Below are positions 44,155 through 52,665 of a stretch of DNA of 64,000 bases, one piece after another. A program made the translations under genes and the position numbers. The stretch spans positions 3,253 to 67,252 of the forward strand of contig JBCCRC010000011.1 in NCBI GenBank assembly GCA_039208375.1. The letters run 5' to 3'. The first letter of the stretch is position 1. The number at the start of each line of letters is the position of its first letter. This DNA is from JANQPC01 sp039208375 (GTDB taxonomy: Bacteria; Pseudomonadota; Alphaproteobacteria; Rhodobacterales; Rhodobacteraceae). The notes beneath the pieces are model-generated. The model was not told the DNA's origin. It ran no database searches and saw only the letters and a list, made by a program, of their open reading frames with translations.

Positions 44155-45329
44155 GCCCAACGCGCCTGTCTGTTGCCTTTATCCCGCTCACAGATGCGGC
44201 GCCGCTTATCGTAGCCGAGGAAATGGGGTTCGCGCGGGAAGAGGGCCTCTCGCTCGATCTTGTGCGCGCGCCTTCTTGGTCGTCCCTCCGCGATATGCTT
44301 GCCTTCGGACGCGTCGAGGCGGCGCATCTGCTCTCACCGGTTCCCGTGGCCATGGCCCTTGGGATCGGTGGGGTGGCCTCGCCGATCTCGGCCCTCATGG
44401 TTCTGTCGGTAAACGGCAACGTGGTGGGTGTGAGCCGCGCGCTCGGGGATCGGATGCGCGCCGCCGGCCACGGGTTCGACGTCTTGGATGCCACTGGGGC
44501 GGGCCGGGCGCTGGTCGCTGCCGCCGACAGGCGTCTCACCATCGGCGTCCCGTTCCCGTTTTCGATGCATGCCGAGCTCCTCTATTACTGGCTTTCTGCC
44601 TCGGGCCTCCCCGCACCGCAAAGTATCGAGATCAAAACCGTGCCCCCGCCGCTGATGGCCGAGGCCATCGCGGCGGGCGAAATCGATGCCTTCTGCGTTG
44701 GCGAACCCTGGGGATCGAAAAGCGTCGAAAACGGCGTTGGCGCGATCCTCTTGGCAGGCCGCGCAATATGGAGCTTTGCGCCCGAAAAAGTGCTTGCTGT
44801 GCGCACAGCATGGGCGGCGGAGGAACCGGATTTGTCCGCACGCCTCATGCGCGCCGTGTGGAAAGCCTGCCGGTGGCTGGGCCAGGGCGGGGGCGAAACG
44901 ACGGCGGCAGAAATGCTGGCGCGCCCCGATTACCTTGACCTTGCGCCGCATATCATCGACCGCGCCTTCACCGGGCATCTTATTGTGAATGAGCGGGGCG
45001 AGGCCCGCGATTGCCCGGGCTTCATCGAGTTCTTCGATGGGGCCGCGACATTTCCCTGGAAAAGCCAGGCGGCCTGGATTGCCGCACAAATGGCCGCGCG
45101 CCTCGGCCTTGAACGCGGCACTATCATGGATCAGGCGCGCGCCGTCTTTCGAACAGATCTCTATCGCCGCCATCTAGGTACGGCGGGCGCCCTTCTGCCG
45201 GGCGCGTCAGAGAAAACTGAGGGCGGAATCGCCCCGGGAATCGCAGCGGCGTCGGAAACCGGGCGGTTGATTCTGGGGGAAAACCAGTTCTTCGATGGCC
45301 GCGTGTTTGATCCTTTTCATGCTGAATGA
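44151..45329 (+). CDS. nasS: Nitrate sensor NasS (NrtA-like, cytoplasmic)
   Basis: A 392-aa protein of the NrtA/CmpA nitrate-binding fold but without a signal peptide, which is the mark of NasS. Similar text to NrtA is FIPLTDAAPLIVAEEMGFAREEGL, LSPVPVAMALGIGGVASP, IGVPFPFSMHAELLYYWLSASGL and FCVGEPWGSKSVENGVGAI. It normally holds NasT in an inactive complex and releases it when nitrate or nitrite binds. Coupling to nasT by ATGA overlap supports this. The leader RNA for the operon follows directly. Confidence 0.93.
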   Translation: MSPTRLSVAFIPLTDAAPLIVAEEMGFAREEGLSLDLVRAPSWSSLRDMLAFGRVEAAHLLSPVPVAMALGIGGVASPISALMVLSVNGNVVGVSRALGDRMRAAGHGFDVLDATGAGRALVAAADRRLTIGVPFPFSMHAELLYYWLSASGLPAPQSIEIKTVPPPLMAEAIAAGEIDAFCVGEPWGSKSVENGVGAILLAGRAIWSFAPEKVLAVRTAWAAEEPDLSARLMRAVWKACRWLGQGGGETTAAEMLARPDYLDLAPHIIDRAFTGHLIVNERGEARDCPGFIEFFDGAATFPWKSQAAWIAAQMAARLGLERGTIMDQARAVFRTDLYRRHLGTAGALLPGASEKTEGGIAPGIAAASETGRLILGENQFFDGRVFDPFHAE

Positions 45330-45378
45330 TCAAAAAAGCGGCGTTGACCTGCAGAAAAATGCTGCGATGCGGAAGACT

Positions 45379-45421
45379 GGCGCTCAAGAATAGCGCGCGG
45401 GTACATTTACGCTTGAGCGCC
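45379..45421 (+). promoter_or_regulatory. Upstream hairpin in the nas leader
   Basis: GGCGCTCAAG (45379-45388) and CTTGAGCGCC (45412-45421) pair perfectly over 10 bp around a 23-base loop. GCGCGGG within the loop could instead pair with CCCGCGC beginning inside the right arm, giving a competing fold. It lies 27 bases before the first ANTAR hexaloop stem. The pairing is seen; function is inference. Confidence 0.5.
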
Positions 45422-45447
45422 CGCGCAGTCGGGGCATTGTAGCGACA

Positions 45448-45507
45448 GAGAGCAACGGGGCTCTCGCACACTCTCCCATGACAGGGCGATCCGAGCACAG
45501 CCGCTCG
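45448..45507 (+). promoter_or_regulatory. Two-hexaloop ANTAR (NasT) target RNA
   Basis: Two adjacent stems each carry a six-base loop with A at position 1 and G at position 4, the ANTAR-binding rule. P1: GAGAGC (45448-45453), loop AACGGG, GCTCTC (45460-45465). P2: CGAGC (45492-45496), loop ACAGCC, GCTCG (45503-45507). P2 overlaps the left arm of the terminator at 45499-45556, so binding of NasT at P2 would prevent the terminator from forming. This gives read-through into nrtA when nitrate frees NasT from NasS. Confidence 0.88.
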
Positions 45508-45556
45508 ACCAGCTTACGCAATCGGCGTGAGCGCGGTCTTGCGGCTTTTTTCTTTT
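45499..45556 (+). terminator. Regulated intrinsic terminator in the nas leader
   Basis: A long stem: AGCCGC (45499-45504) with GCGGCT (45541-45546), GACC with GGTC, and GCTTACGC with GCGTGAGC (one G-U), separated by small internal loops, then TTTTTTCTTTT. The left arm starts inside the second hexaloop, so the terminator and the ANTAR stem exclude each other. It lies 44 bases before the nrtA start. Confidence 0.88.
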
Positions 45557-45599
45557 GCGCGTCGCCCACCGGGTGGCACAGGACAGGGGCAGACACCCG

Positions 45600-46967
45600 A
45601 TGAACAAGTTTCTCACCGGCATCGCACTCTCGGCGATGTTAGCGACCTCCGCTTTCGCAGAAATGCTGGAGCTTGAGAAAGACGAACTGACCTTCGGTTT
45701 CATCAAGCTCACCGATATGGCGCCGCTCGCCGTGGCCTATGAAAACGGCTACTTCTTGGACGAGGGCCTTTTCGTCACGCTGGAAGCGCAGGCGAACTGG
45801 AAAGTGCTGCTGGATGGCGTCATCGGCGGGCAGCTTGATGGCGCACACATGCTTGCTGGCCAGCCGCTGGCCGCAACCATTGGCTTTGGCACCGAAGCGC
45901 ATATCATCACGCCCTTTTCGATGGATTTGAACGGCAACGGCATCACCGTTTCCAACGAGATCTGGGAGGCGATGAAGCCGCACGTTCCGCTTATGGACGA
46001 TGGCCGCCCGCAGCACCCGATCGGTGCTGAGGCCCTTGCCCCGGTGGTGGAAGACTACAGAGCGCAGGGCAAACCGTTCAACATGGGCATGGTTTTCCCG
46101 GTCTCCACCCACAACTACGAAATCCGCTACTGGCTCGCAGCCGGCGGCCTGCACCCCGGCTACTACAGCCCTGAAAACATTACCGGACAGATTGCGGCGG
46201 ACGTTCTACTTTCAGTAACCCCGCCACCGCAGATGCCCGCCACGCTCGAGGCCGGCACGATCTACGGCTACTCCGTGGGCGAGCCATGGAACCAGCAGGC
46301 TGTGTTCAAGGGCATCGGCGTTCCGGTGATCACCGACTACCAACTTTGGAAGAACAACCCGGAGAAAGTCTTCGGGATCACGGCAGAGTTTGCCGAACAA
46401 TATCCCAACACGACGCTCGCGATCACAAAGGCGCTGATCCGCGCGGCTATCTGGCTCGACGAGAACGATAACGCCAACCGCATGGAAGCGGTGGAGATGC
46501 TCGCGCGGCCAGAATACGTGGGCGCAGATGCCGAAGTGATCGCCAACTCGATGACGGGCACGTTCGAATATGAGAAGGGCGATGTGCGCAAAGTTCCCGA
46601 TTTCAACGTGTTCTTCCGGTACTACGCCACCTACCCGTTTTATTCGGATGCGATCTGGTACCTCACCCAGATGCGCCGCCGGGGCCAGATCGCCGAGGCG
46701 AAGCCCGATGAGTGGTATCACGAGATGGCCCAGAAGGTGTATCGGCCCGACATCTATCTCGAAGCCGCGCGGATGCTCGTGGATCAGGATCTAGCCAACG
46801 AAGCCGATTTCCCGTGGGACAGCGATGGCTACAAGGTCGCCACGCCTGCCGAGGATATCATCGACGGCATCCCCTATGACGGGCGCGCGCCCAACGCTTA
46901 CCTCGAAAGCCTGCCGATCGGCTTGAAGGGCGAGCAGGTTGTGGTGGGCAGCGAGGTGCAAGGCTGA
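45600..46967 (+). CDS. nrtA: Nitrate ABC transporter substrate-binding protein
   Basis: A 455-aa periplasmic nitrate-binding protein of the NrtA/CmpA family. Residues 1-20 are a signal peptide (LTGIALSAMLATSAFA). Family text: LTFGFIKLTDMAPLAVAYENGYFLDEGL, GQLDGAHMLAGQPLAATIGFGTEAHII, FPVSTHNYEIRYWLAAGGLHPGYY, YGYSVGEPWNQQAVFKGIGVPVI. It resembles NasS but is exported. A strong hairpin follows the stop. It is the first gene of the operon controlled by the leader RNA. Confidence 0.94.
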   Translation: MNKFLTGIALSAMLATSAFAEMLELEKDELTFGFIKLTDMAPLAVAYENGYFLDEGLFVTLEAQANWKVLLDGVIGGQLDGAHMLAGQPLAATIGFGTEAHIITPFSMDLNGNGITVSNEIWEAMKPHVPLMDDGRPQHPIGAEALAPVVEDYRAQGKPFNMGMVFPVSTHNYEIRYWLAAGGLHPGYYSPENITGQIAADVLLSVTPPPQMPATLEAGTIYGYSVGEPWNQQAVFKGIGVPVITDYQLWKNNPEKVFGITAEFAEQYPNTTLAITKALIRAAIWLDENDNANRMEAVEMLARPEYVGADAEVIANSMTGTFEYEKGDVRKVPDFNVFFRYYATYPFYSDAIWYLTQMRRRGQIAEAKPDEWYHEMAQKVYRPDIYLEAARMLVDQDLANEADFPWDSDGYKVATPAEDIIDGIPYDGRAPNAYLESLPIGLKGEQVVVGSEVQG

Positions 46968-46974
46968 CCACAGC

Positions 46975-47010
46975 CCCGATGCTGCGCGCCCTCATCGGCG
47001 CAGCATCGGG
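46975..47010 (+). promoter_or_regulatory. Intercistronic hairpin between nrtA and nrtB
   Basis: CCCGATGCTGCGC (46975-46987) and GCGCAGCATCGGG (46998-47010) form a 13-bp perfect stem with a 10-base loop, starting seven bases after the nrtA stop. No T-run follows. Its position after the binding-protein gene parallels the urt operon and suggests mRNA stabilisation or partial termination. Confidence 0.62.
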
Positions 47011-47139
47011 CGCACGCCGCGCATCCCGCCACTCTCGGACAGATTGCGCGGCCTGCGCTGCATCGCAGCATTACTGATGCTCAAAACCTAGGCGCATGGC
47101 TGGCGAAGCCGCGCCGCCGAACCCTGGCAGGAGAGACCC

Positions 47140-48222
47140 ATGACAGCCATTGATCCCAACGCCCTCGATGACTCTGCCCGAGAGGCCCGGCGCGCGCGGA
47201 TGTTCACCCGCATCACGCAGGCCGACCGCTGGTTCAGCGTTCTCGGGCTTAGCTGGCTGACGCCGCTGCTGCGCGCCGCCGCCGGCGACAATCCCAAGGC
47301 GCAAATGGGCGAAATCTGGCGGCTTCTCGGCATTCCGCTCTTTGCGATTGCTGGCTTCCTCGCGCTGTGGGCCGCCCTTGCGCCCACTGTGCAAACCTCC
47401 CTCGGTGCCGTGCCGGGGCCCTCGCAGGTGTGGGAACAGGCGGTGGGCCTTCACGAAGACGCCCGCGCCACCGCGGAGAAACGCGCAAAGTTCGAGGAGA
47501 TGGTCGCAGCCCGCAACGAACGGCTGATCGAGGCCGGGCGCGAAGATGAGGTAAAAGAAGTCGCCTACACCGGCGCGCCCTCTTACTACCAGCAGATCGC
47601 TACGTCGATCGGCACGGTTTTCTTCGGCTTCCTCATCGCAACGGTCGTTGCCGTGCCGCTGGGCATCCTCGCCGGGCTGTCCGCCACCGCTAATGCGGCG
47701 CTGAACCCGCTTATCCAAATATTCAAGCCGGTCAGCCCACTCGCCTGGCTGCCGATCGTCACGATGGTGGTCTCTGCAGTCTATGTGACCAACGATGGGA
47801 TGTTTGCGAAGTCCTTCCTGATTTCCGCCATCACCGTCACGCTCTGCTCGCTCTGGCCCACATTGATCAATACAGCGCTTGGCGTGGCTTCGATCGACAA
47901 GGATCTCGTCAACGTCTCCAAAGTGCTGAAAATGGGAACGTGGACGAAGATCACGCGCCTCGTCCTTCCTTCGGCCCTGCCGCTCATCTTTACCGGGCTG
48001 CGCCTGTCGCTTGGCGTAGGCTGGATGGTGCTGATCGCGGCGGAGATGCTGGCGCAGAACCCGGGCCTTGGAAAGTTTGTCTGGGATGAATTCCAAAACG
48101 GCTCCAGCCAATCGCTCGCCAAGATTATGGTCGCGGTTCTGACGATCGGGATCATCGGCTTCCTGCTCGACCGGCTGATGTACGCGATCCAGTCGCTTTT
48201 CACCTTCACGAACCATCGGTGA
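47140..48222 (+). CDS. nrtB: Nitrate ABC transporter permease NrtB
   Basis: A 360-aa permease of the NrtB/SsuC type. Hydrophobic helices include IFGVPL-like LFAIAGFLALWAALAP, IGTVFFGFLIATVVAVPLGILAGL, and the EAA loop near LGVASIDKDLVNVSKVLKMG followed by LPLIFTGLRLSLGVGWMVLIAAEMLAQNPGLG. A soluble segment of ~100 residues after the first helix is usual for NrtB. It forms the channel with a second copy. nrtC begins with a six-base gap or overlap, depending on start. Confidence 0.94.
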   Translation: MTAIDPNALDDSAREARRARMFTRITQADRWFSVLGLSWLTPLLRAAAGDNPKAQMGEIWRLLGIPLFAIAGFLALWAALAPTVQTSLGAVPGPSQVWEQAVGLHEDARATAEKRAKFEEMVAARNERLIEAGREDEVKEVAYTGAPSYYQQIATSIGTVFFGFLIATVVAVPLGILAGLSATANAALNPLIQIFKPVSPLAWLPIVTMVVSAVYVTNDGMFAKSFLISAITVTLCSLWPTLINTALGVASIDKDLVNVSKVLKMGTWTKITRLVLPSALPLIFTGLRLSLGVGWMVLIAAEMLAQNPGLGKFVWDEFQNGSSQSLAKIMVAVLTIGIIGFLLDRLMYAIQSLFTFTNHR

Positions 48223-48227
48223 GCAGC

Positions 48228-49904
48228 ATGAGCATTCTGAAATTCGATAGCGTTTCGAAAAGCTTCGGCGAAGGCGCACACCGCACAGACGTTCTGAAGG
48301 GCATCGATCTGGAGGTGCAAGAGGGCGAATTCCTTGTGCTCCTTGGCTTCTCCGGAACAGGAAAAACAACGCTGATCAACCTGCTGGCCGGACTCGATCA
48401 GCCAAGCGCCGGTTCAGTCACATTCAAAGGCGCGCCCGTCACGGGGCCGGGCCCCGAGCGCGGCGTGATCTTCCAAAGCTACTCGCTGATGCCGTGGCTT
48501 ACGGTCACCGGCAATGTGGGGCTTGCGGTAGATACCGTTTTCCCGGGGCTCTCGCGCACCGAGCGAGCCGAAAAGGTGGCGCATTACGTGGAGATGGTGG
48601 GCCTTTCCCATGCAGCCACACGCCGCCCGGCCGAGCTTTCTGGCGGCATGCGGCAGCGGGTGAACGTGGCGCGCGCGCTGGCGATGAACCCCGAGGTTCT
48701 GCTGCTAGACGAGCCGCTTTCAGCGCTCGATGCGCTGACGCGGGCGAACCTCGCCGATGAGATCGAACGGATTTGGGAGGCCGACAAGAAGACCTGCGTT
48801 CTGATCACCAATGATGTGGACGAGGCGATTGTACTGGCGGATCGGATCATAGCGCTGAACCCCGATGGCACGCTGGGCGAAGAGTTTACCGTCACCATCC
48901 CGCGCCCGCGCGAACGTGGTGCGATGAACCACAACGAGCAGTTCAAAGCGCTACGTTCGAGCGTCACGAAGTACCTCATGGATGTGGGGATTGCCGCAAA
49001 GGTCGAGGGCGCCCGGCAACTTCCCGAGGTGACGCCCATCCACGGCGTGCCGTCGGCAGTGGTACAGGCGCAGGAGGGGCTCATCGCGAACCGGTTCCTC
49101 GATTTCAGCCAGCTGCACAAAGTCTATCCCACCCCCAAGGGCCCGCTCACCGTTGTTGAGGATTTTGACCTAAAGATGGATCGGGGTGAATTCATCTCAC
49201 TGATCGGCCATTCGGGCTGCGGCAAATCCACGGTTCTCACGATGGCGGCGGGGCTCAATGAGATCTCGAAAGGCGCGATCAAGCTCGATGGCCGCCATGT
49301 TGAGGGCGCCGATCCCGAACGGGCTGTGGTGTTCCAGGCACCTTCTCTCTTCCCGTGGCTTACGGCGAAGGAGAACGTGTCGATCGGAGTGGATCGCGTG
49401 TACCCCCGCGCCTCGCGCGCCGAGCGGCAGGATGTAGTCGAGTACTACCTCGAACGCGTCGGGCTGGCTGACGCTATGGAAAAACGCGCTGCCGACCTTT
49501 CCAACGGGATGAAGCAGCGCGTGGGGATCGCGCGGGCCTTCGCGCTTTCGCCCAAACTCCTCCTTCTCGATGAACCCTTCGGAATGCTCGACAGCCTCAC
49601 GCGCTGGGACCTGCAGGAGGTTTTGATGGAGGTTTGGAGCCGCACCAAAGTGACCGCGATCTGCGTGACCCATGATGTGGACGAGGCGATCCTACTGGCT
49701 GACCGCGTGGTAATGATGACGAACGGGCCGCGGGCACGGATTGGCAAGATCGTTGACGTGGATCTGCCAAGACCGCGCACACGGAAGGCCCTGCTCGCGC
49801 ATCCCGATTACTACGCCTACCGCCAGGAGGTGCTCGATTTCCTTGAAGAATACGAACATGGGGCCACGCCGAAATCGAAGCCCCAGGCGATGGCGGCGGA
49901 GTGA
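48228..49904 (+). CDS. nrtC: Fused nitrate ABC transporter ATP-binding protein (two ATPase domains)
   Basis: A 558-aa protein with two ABC ATPase units in one chain. Unit 1: Walker A GFSGTGKTT (about residues 40-48), signature LSGGMRQRVNVARA, Walker B VLLLDEPLSALDA. Unit 2: Walker A GHSGCGKST (about 327-335), signature LSNGMKQRVGIARA, Walker B LLLLDEPFGMLDS. NrtC and NrtD of cyanobacteria are separate; here they are joined and no binding-protein-like domain is attached. ATG 48228 is chosen over GTG 48219. It energises nitrate uptake. Confidence 0.9.
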   Translation: MSILKFDSVSKSFGEGAHRTDVLKGIDLEVQEGEFLVLLGFSGTGKTTLINLLAGLDQPSAGSVTFKGAPVTGPGPERGVIFQSYSLMPWLTVTGNVGLAVDTVFPGLSRTERAEKVAHYVEMVGLSHAATRRPAELSGGMRQRVNVARALAMNPEVLLLDEPLSALDALTRANLADEIERIWEADKKTCVLITNDVDEAIVLADRIIALNPDGTLGEEFTVTIPRPRERGAMNHNEQFKALRSSVTKYLMDVGIAAKVEGARQLPEVTPIHGVPSAVVQAQEGLIANRFLDFSQLHKVYPTPKGPLTVVEDFDLKMDRGEFISLIGHSGCGKSTVLTMAAGLNEISKGAIKLDGRHVEGADPERAVVFQAPSLFPWLTAKENVSIGVDRVYPRASRAERQDVVEYYLERVGLADAMEKRAADLSNGMKQRVGIARAFALSPKLLLLDEPFGMLDSLTRWDLQEVLMEVWSRTKVTAICVTHDVDEAILLADRVVMMTNGPRARIGKIVDVDLPRPRTRKALLAHPDYYAYRQEVLDFLEEYEHGATPKSKPQAMAAE

Positions 49905-49909
49905 GTGGG

Positions 49910-52339
49910 ATGCAAAACCTTGTAATCATCGGCGCAGGTATGGCCGCGGGCCGGCTCGTGGAACACGTAACCGAAGCGGGTGGCTGGAATACCACGCTTT
50001 TCAATGCCGAGCCGCGCGGCACTTATGACCGGATCATGCTCTCGCCCGTGCTGGCGGGCGACAAGACCTACGACGAAATCGTCACCCACGCGCCCGCCTT
50101 CTATGAAGCGCGCGGAGTGACCTGCCGGTTTGGCGAGCGGGTCACGGCGATCGACCGGGCCGCGAAAACGGTGACCGGCACCGATGGCATACCCCTGCCC
50201 TATGACAAACTGGTGATCGCAACCGGCTCCAACCCCTTCATCATTCCCTTGCCCGGCCATGACCTCGACGGCGTGATCGCCTATCGCGATCTTGAGGATA
50301 CAGAGCGAATGATGGCGCTGGCCCCGGGCCAGAAGGCGGTGGTAATAGGAGGCGGGCTCCTGGGGCTTGAGGCTGCGGCGGGGATGCATGCCCGCGGTGT
50401 TGACGTCACCGTCGTACATCTGATGGGTCACCTGATGGAGCGGCAGCTTGATGAGGCCGCGGGCTATCTTCTGCGCAAAGAGCTCGTGGGACGCGGCATC
50501 AACGTGATGGTGTCCACCAACTCCAAGGAAATTCTGGGCAAAGATGGGCAAGTGCATGCGCTGAAGCTCGAAAACGGCACCGAGCTACCCTGCGATCTTC
50601 TGGTGATGGCCGTTGGCATCCGCCCCGCTACCGCGCTTGCCGCAGAATCCGGGCTCGCCACGGGCCGGGGCATTCATGTGGACGATCACATGATCACGTC
50701 GGATGCCGATGTGCTGGCGATCGGGGAATGTGTGGAGCATCACGGCCAGATCTTCGGCCTTGTCGCCCCGCTTTATGAACAAGCAAAAGTGGCGGCGGCC
50801 ACGCTTGCGGGCGAAAGTGCCACATTCGTCAATCGCGAAACCGCCACGAAGCTAAAGGTCACCGGCTGCGACCTCTTCAGCGCGGGCGACTTTGCAGAGG
50901 CTGAAGGGCGGGAAGACATTGTTTTCCGAGACCCAGGGCGCGGGATCTACAAACGACTCGTGTTGGAAAACAACCGCGTGATCGGCGCGGTAATGTATGG
51001 CGACACCGCCGATGGCGGCTGGTTCCACGGGCTGATCAAGGACGGTACCGATATCGCCGAGATGCGCGAAACGCTTATCTTCGGCCCGGCCTTCCAGGGG
51101 GGGGATGTGCTGGACCCTATGGCGGCCGTTGCAGCCTTACCGGCTGACGCAGAAATCTGCGGCTGCAACGGCGTTTGCAAGGGCCGGATCGTAGAAGCGA
51201 TCGAAGGCGGGGCTGACACGCTGGAAGGCGTGCGCGCGGAAACAAAGGCAAGCGGCTCCTGCGGCACCTGCACAGGGCTTGTGGAACAGCTACTCTCCGC
51301 GACGTTGGGCGATGCGTTCGAAATGCCTGCGGCCCAGCCGGTCTGCGGTTGCACCGACCTTAGCCATGAGGATGTGCGGCGCCTGATCAAATCTAAAGAG
51401 CTTAAAAGCCAGGCGGCGGTCTGGCAGGAGCTCGGGTGGACCACGCCCAACGGTTGCCACGTCTGTCGCCCGGCCGTGAATTACTACCTGCTGGCCGACT
51501 GGCCGGTGGAGTATCAAGACGATCCGCAATCGCGTTTCGTGAATGAACGCAAACACGCCAACATCCAGAAAGACGGCACTTTTAGCGTGGTGCCCCGGAT
51601 GTGGGGTGGGATCACCACCGCCAATGAGTTGCGCGCCATCGCCGATGCGGCAGACAAATTCAACGTGCCTACGGTGAAGGTCACCGGTGGACAGCGGATC
51701 GATCTTCTTGGCGTCCGCGGCGAAGACTTACCCGCGATCTGGGCCGATCTGGGCAAGGCGGGGCTTGTTTCAGGCCACGCCTATGCCAAGGGCCTGCGCA
51801 CGGTGAAGACTTGCGTCGGCACCGATCATTGCCGGTTTGGCACGCAGGACTCCACCGGGCTCGGCGTGAAGCTTGAAAAGGCGCTGTGGGGCTCTTGGAC
51901 GCCACACAAGGTGAAAATGGCAGTCTCAGGCTGCCCGAGGAACTGCGCGGAGGCGACCTGCAAAGATGTAGGCGTCGTATGCGTCGACTCTGGTTACGAA
52001 ATTGGCGTTGGCGGCGCGGCCGGCATGGATCTCAAAGAGATCCAGCCCCTCGTGAAAGTCGAGACCGAGGAGGAGGCGATGACCCACGTCATCGCCTTTG
52101 TCCAACTCTACCGCGAGAACGCCAAGTACCTCGACCGGCCCTATAAGTGGATCGCAAAGGTGGGGATGGACTGGGTGCGCGAGCGGATTGCCGACCCGGG
52201 CGAGCGCCAGAGGCTTGTCGAGGCGTTCGCACTCTCGCAATCGATCTACCAGAAAGATCCGTGGGCGGAGCGCGCGGACGACAAGACGGCGCGCGCCTTC
52301 GGGCCGCTGGCGGACCTGACGCTGGAGGCCGCGGAATGA
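49910..52339 (+). CDS. nirB: Assimilatory nitrite reductase [NAD(P)H], large subunit
   Basis: An 809-aa enzyme (also called NasB/NasD) that reduces nitrite to ammonium in the cytoplasm. An N-terminal FAD/NAD module (VIIGAGMAAGRL, VVIGGGLLGLEAAAG) is followed by a BFD-like [2Fe-2S] region with CGCNGVCKG and CGTC, a second cysteine pair, and the sirohaem/[4Fe-4S] site with Cys635, Cys641, Cys675 and Cys679 (TCVGTDHCRFG, GCPRNCAEAT). ATG 49910 is preferred; GTG 49901 overlaps the nrtC stop. CysG, which makes sirohaem, closes the operon. Confidence 0.96.
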   Translation: MQNLVIIGAGMAAGRLVEHVTEAGGWNTTLFNAEPRGTYDRIMLSPVLAGDKTYDEIVTHAPAFYEARGVTCRFGERVTAIDRAAKTVTGTDGIPLPYDKLVIATGSNPFIIPLPGHDLDGVIAYRDLEDTERMMALAPGQKAVVIGGGLLGLEAAAGMHARGVDVTVVHLMGHLMERQLDEAAGYLLRKELVGRGINVMVSTNSKEILGKDGQVHALKLENGTELPCDLLVMAVGIRPATALAAESGLATGRGIHVDDHMITSDADVLAIGECVEHHGQIFGLVAPLYEQAKVAAATLAGESATFVNRETATKLKVTGCDLFSAGDFAEAEGREDIVFRDPGRGIYKRLVLENNRVIGAVMYGDTADGGWFHGLIKDGTDIAEMRETLIFGPAFQGGDVLDPMAAVAALPADAEICGCNGVCKGRIVEAIEGGADTLEGVRAETKASGSCGTCTGLVEQLLSATLGDAFEMPAAQPVCGCTDLSHEDVRRLIKSKELKSQAAVWQELGWTTPNGCHVCRPAVNYYLLADWPVEYQDDPQSRFVNERKHANIQKDGTFSVVPRMWGGITTANELRAIADAADKFNVPTVKVTGGQRIDLLGVRGEDLPAIWADLGKAGLVSGHAYAKGLRTVKTCVGTDHCRFGTQDSTGLGVKLEKALWGSWTPHKVKMAVSGCPRNCAEATCKDVGVVCVDSGYEIGVGGAAGMDLKEIQPLVKVETEEEAMTHVIAFVQLYRENAKYLDRPYKWIAKVGMDWVRERIADPGERQRLVEAFALSQSIYQKDPWAERADDKTARAFGPLADLTLEAAE

Positions 52340-52665
52340 GTTGGATCGATATCGGCGCTCTCGACGACATCCCGCTCCGCGGTGCCCGGAAGGTAAAGAC
52401 GAAGCTTGGCTGCGTGGCGATTTTTCGAACGGATGACCAGACCGTCTTCGCCACCTCTAACACCTGCCCCCACAAGGGCGGGCCGCTCGCCGAGGGCATC
52501 GTGCATGATCGCAAGGTCACCTGCCCGCTGCACAACTGGGTATTCGATCTTGAAACCGGGGAGGCACTTGGCGCCGATCATGGGCAGATCGAAACATTTG
52601 CGGCGAAGGTCGAAGCCGGGCGCATCCTGATCGACGCGGCCCTGCTGGGCCAGCAGGCCGCGTAA
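52336..52665 (+). CDS. nirD: Nitrite reductase small subunit NirD
   Basis: A 109-aa Rieske-fold subunit partnering NirB. Both cysteine-histidine motifs are present, CPHKGGPL and CPLHNWVF, so a [2Fe-2S] cluster may be bound; some NirD proteins lack these ligands. The start overlaps the nirB stop in ATGA, and the stop shares a base with nasA, so the three are translationally coupled. Confidence 0.95.
   Translation: MSWIDIGALDDIPLRGARKVKTKLGCVAIFRTDDQTVFATSNTCPHKGGPLAEGIVHDRKVTCPLHNWVFDLETGEALGADHGQIETFAAKVEAGRILIDAALLGQQAA

Noticed and set aside
47071..48369. 432-codon open frame opposite nrtB
   Set aside because: Antisense to a well-supported permease gene; the translation is charged, low-complexity text with no motif.
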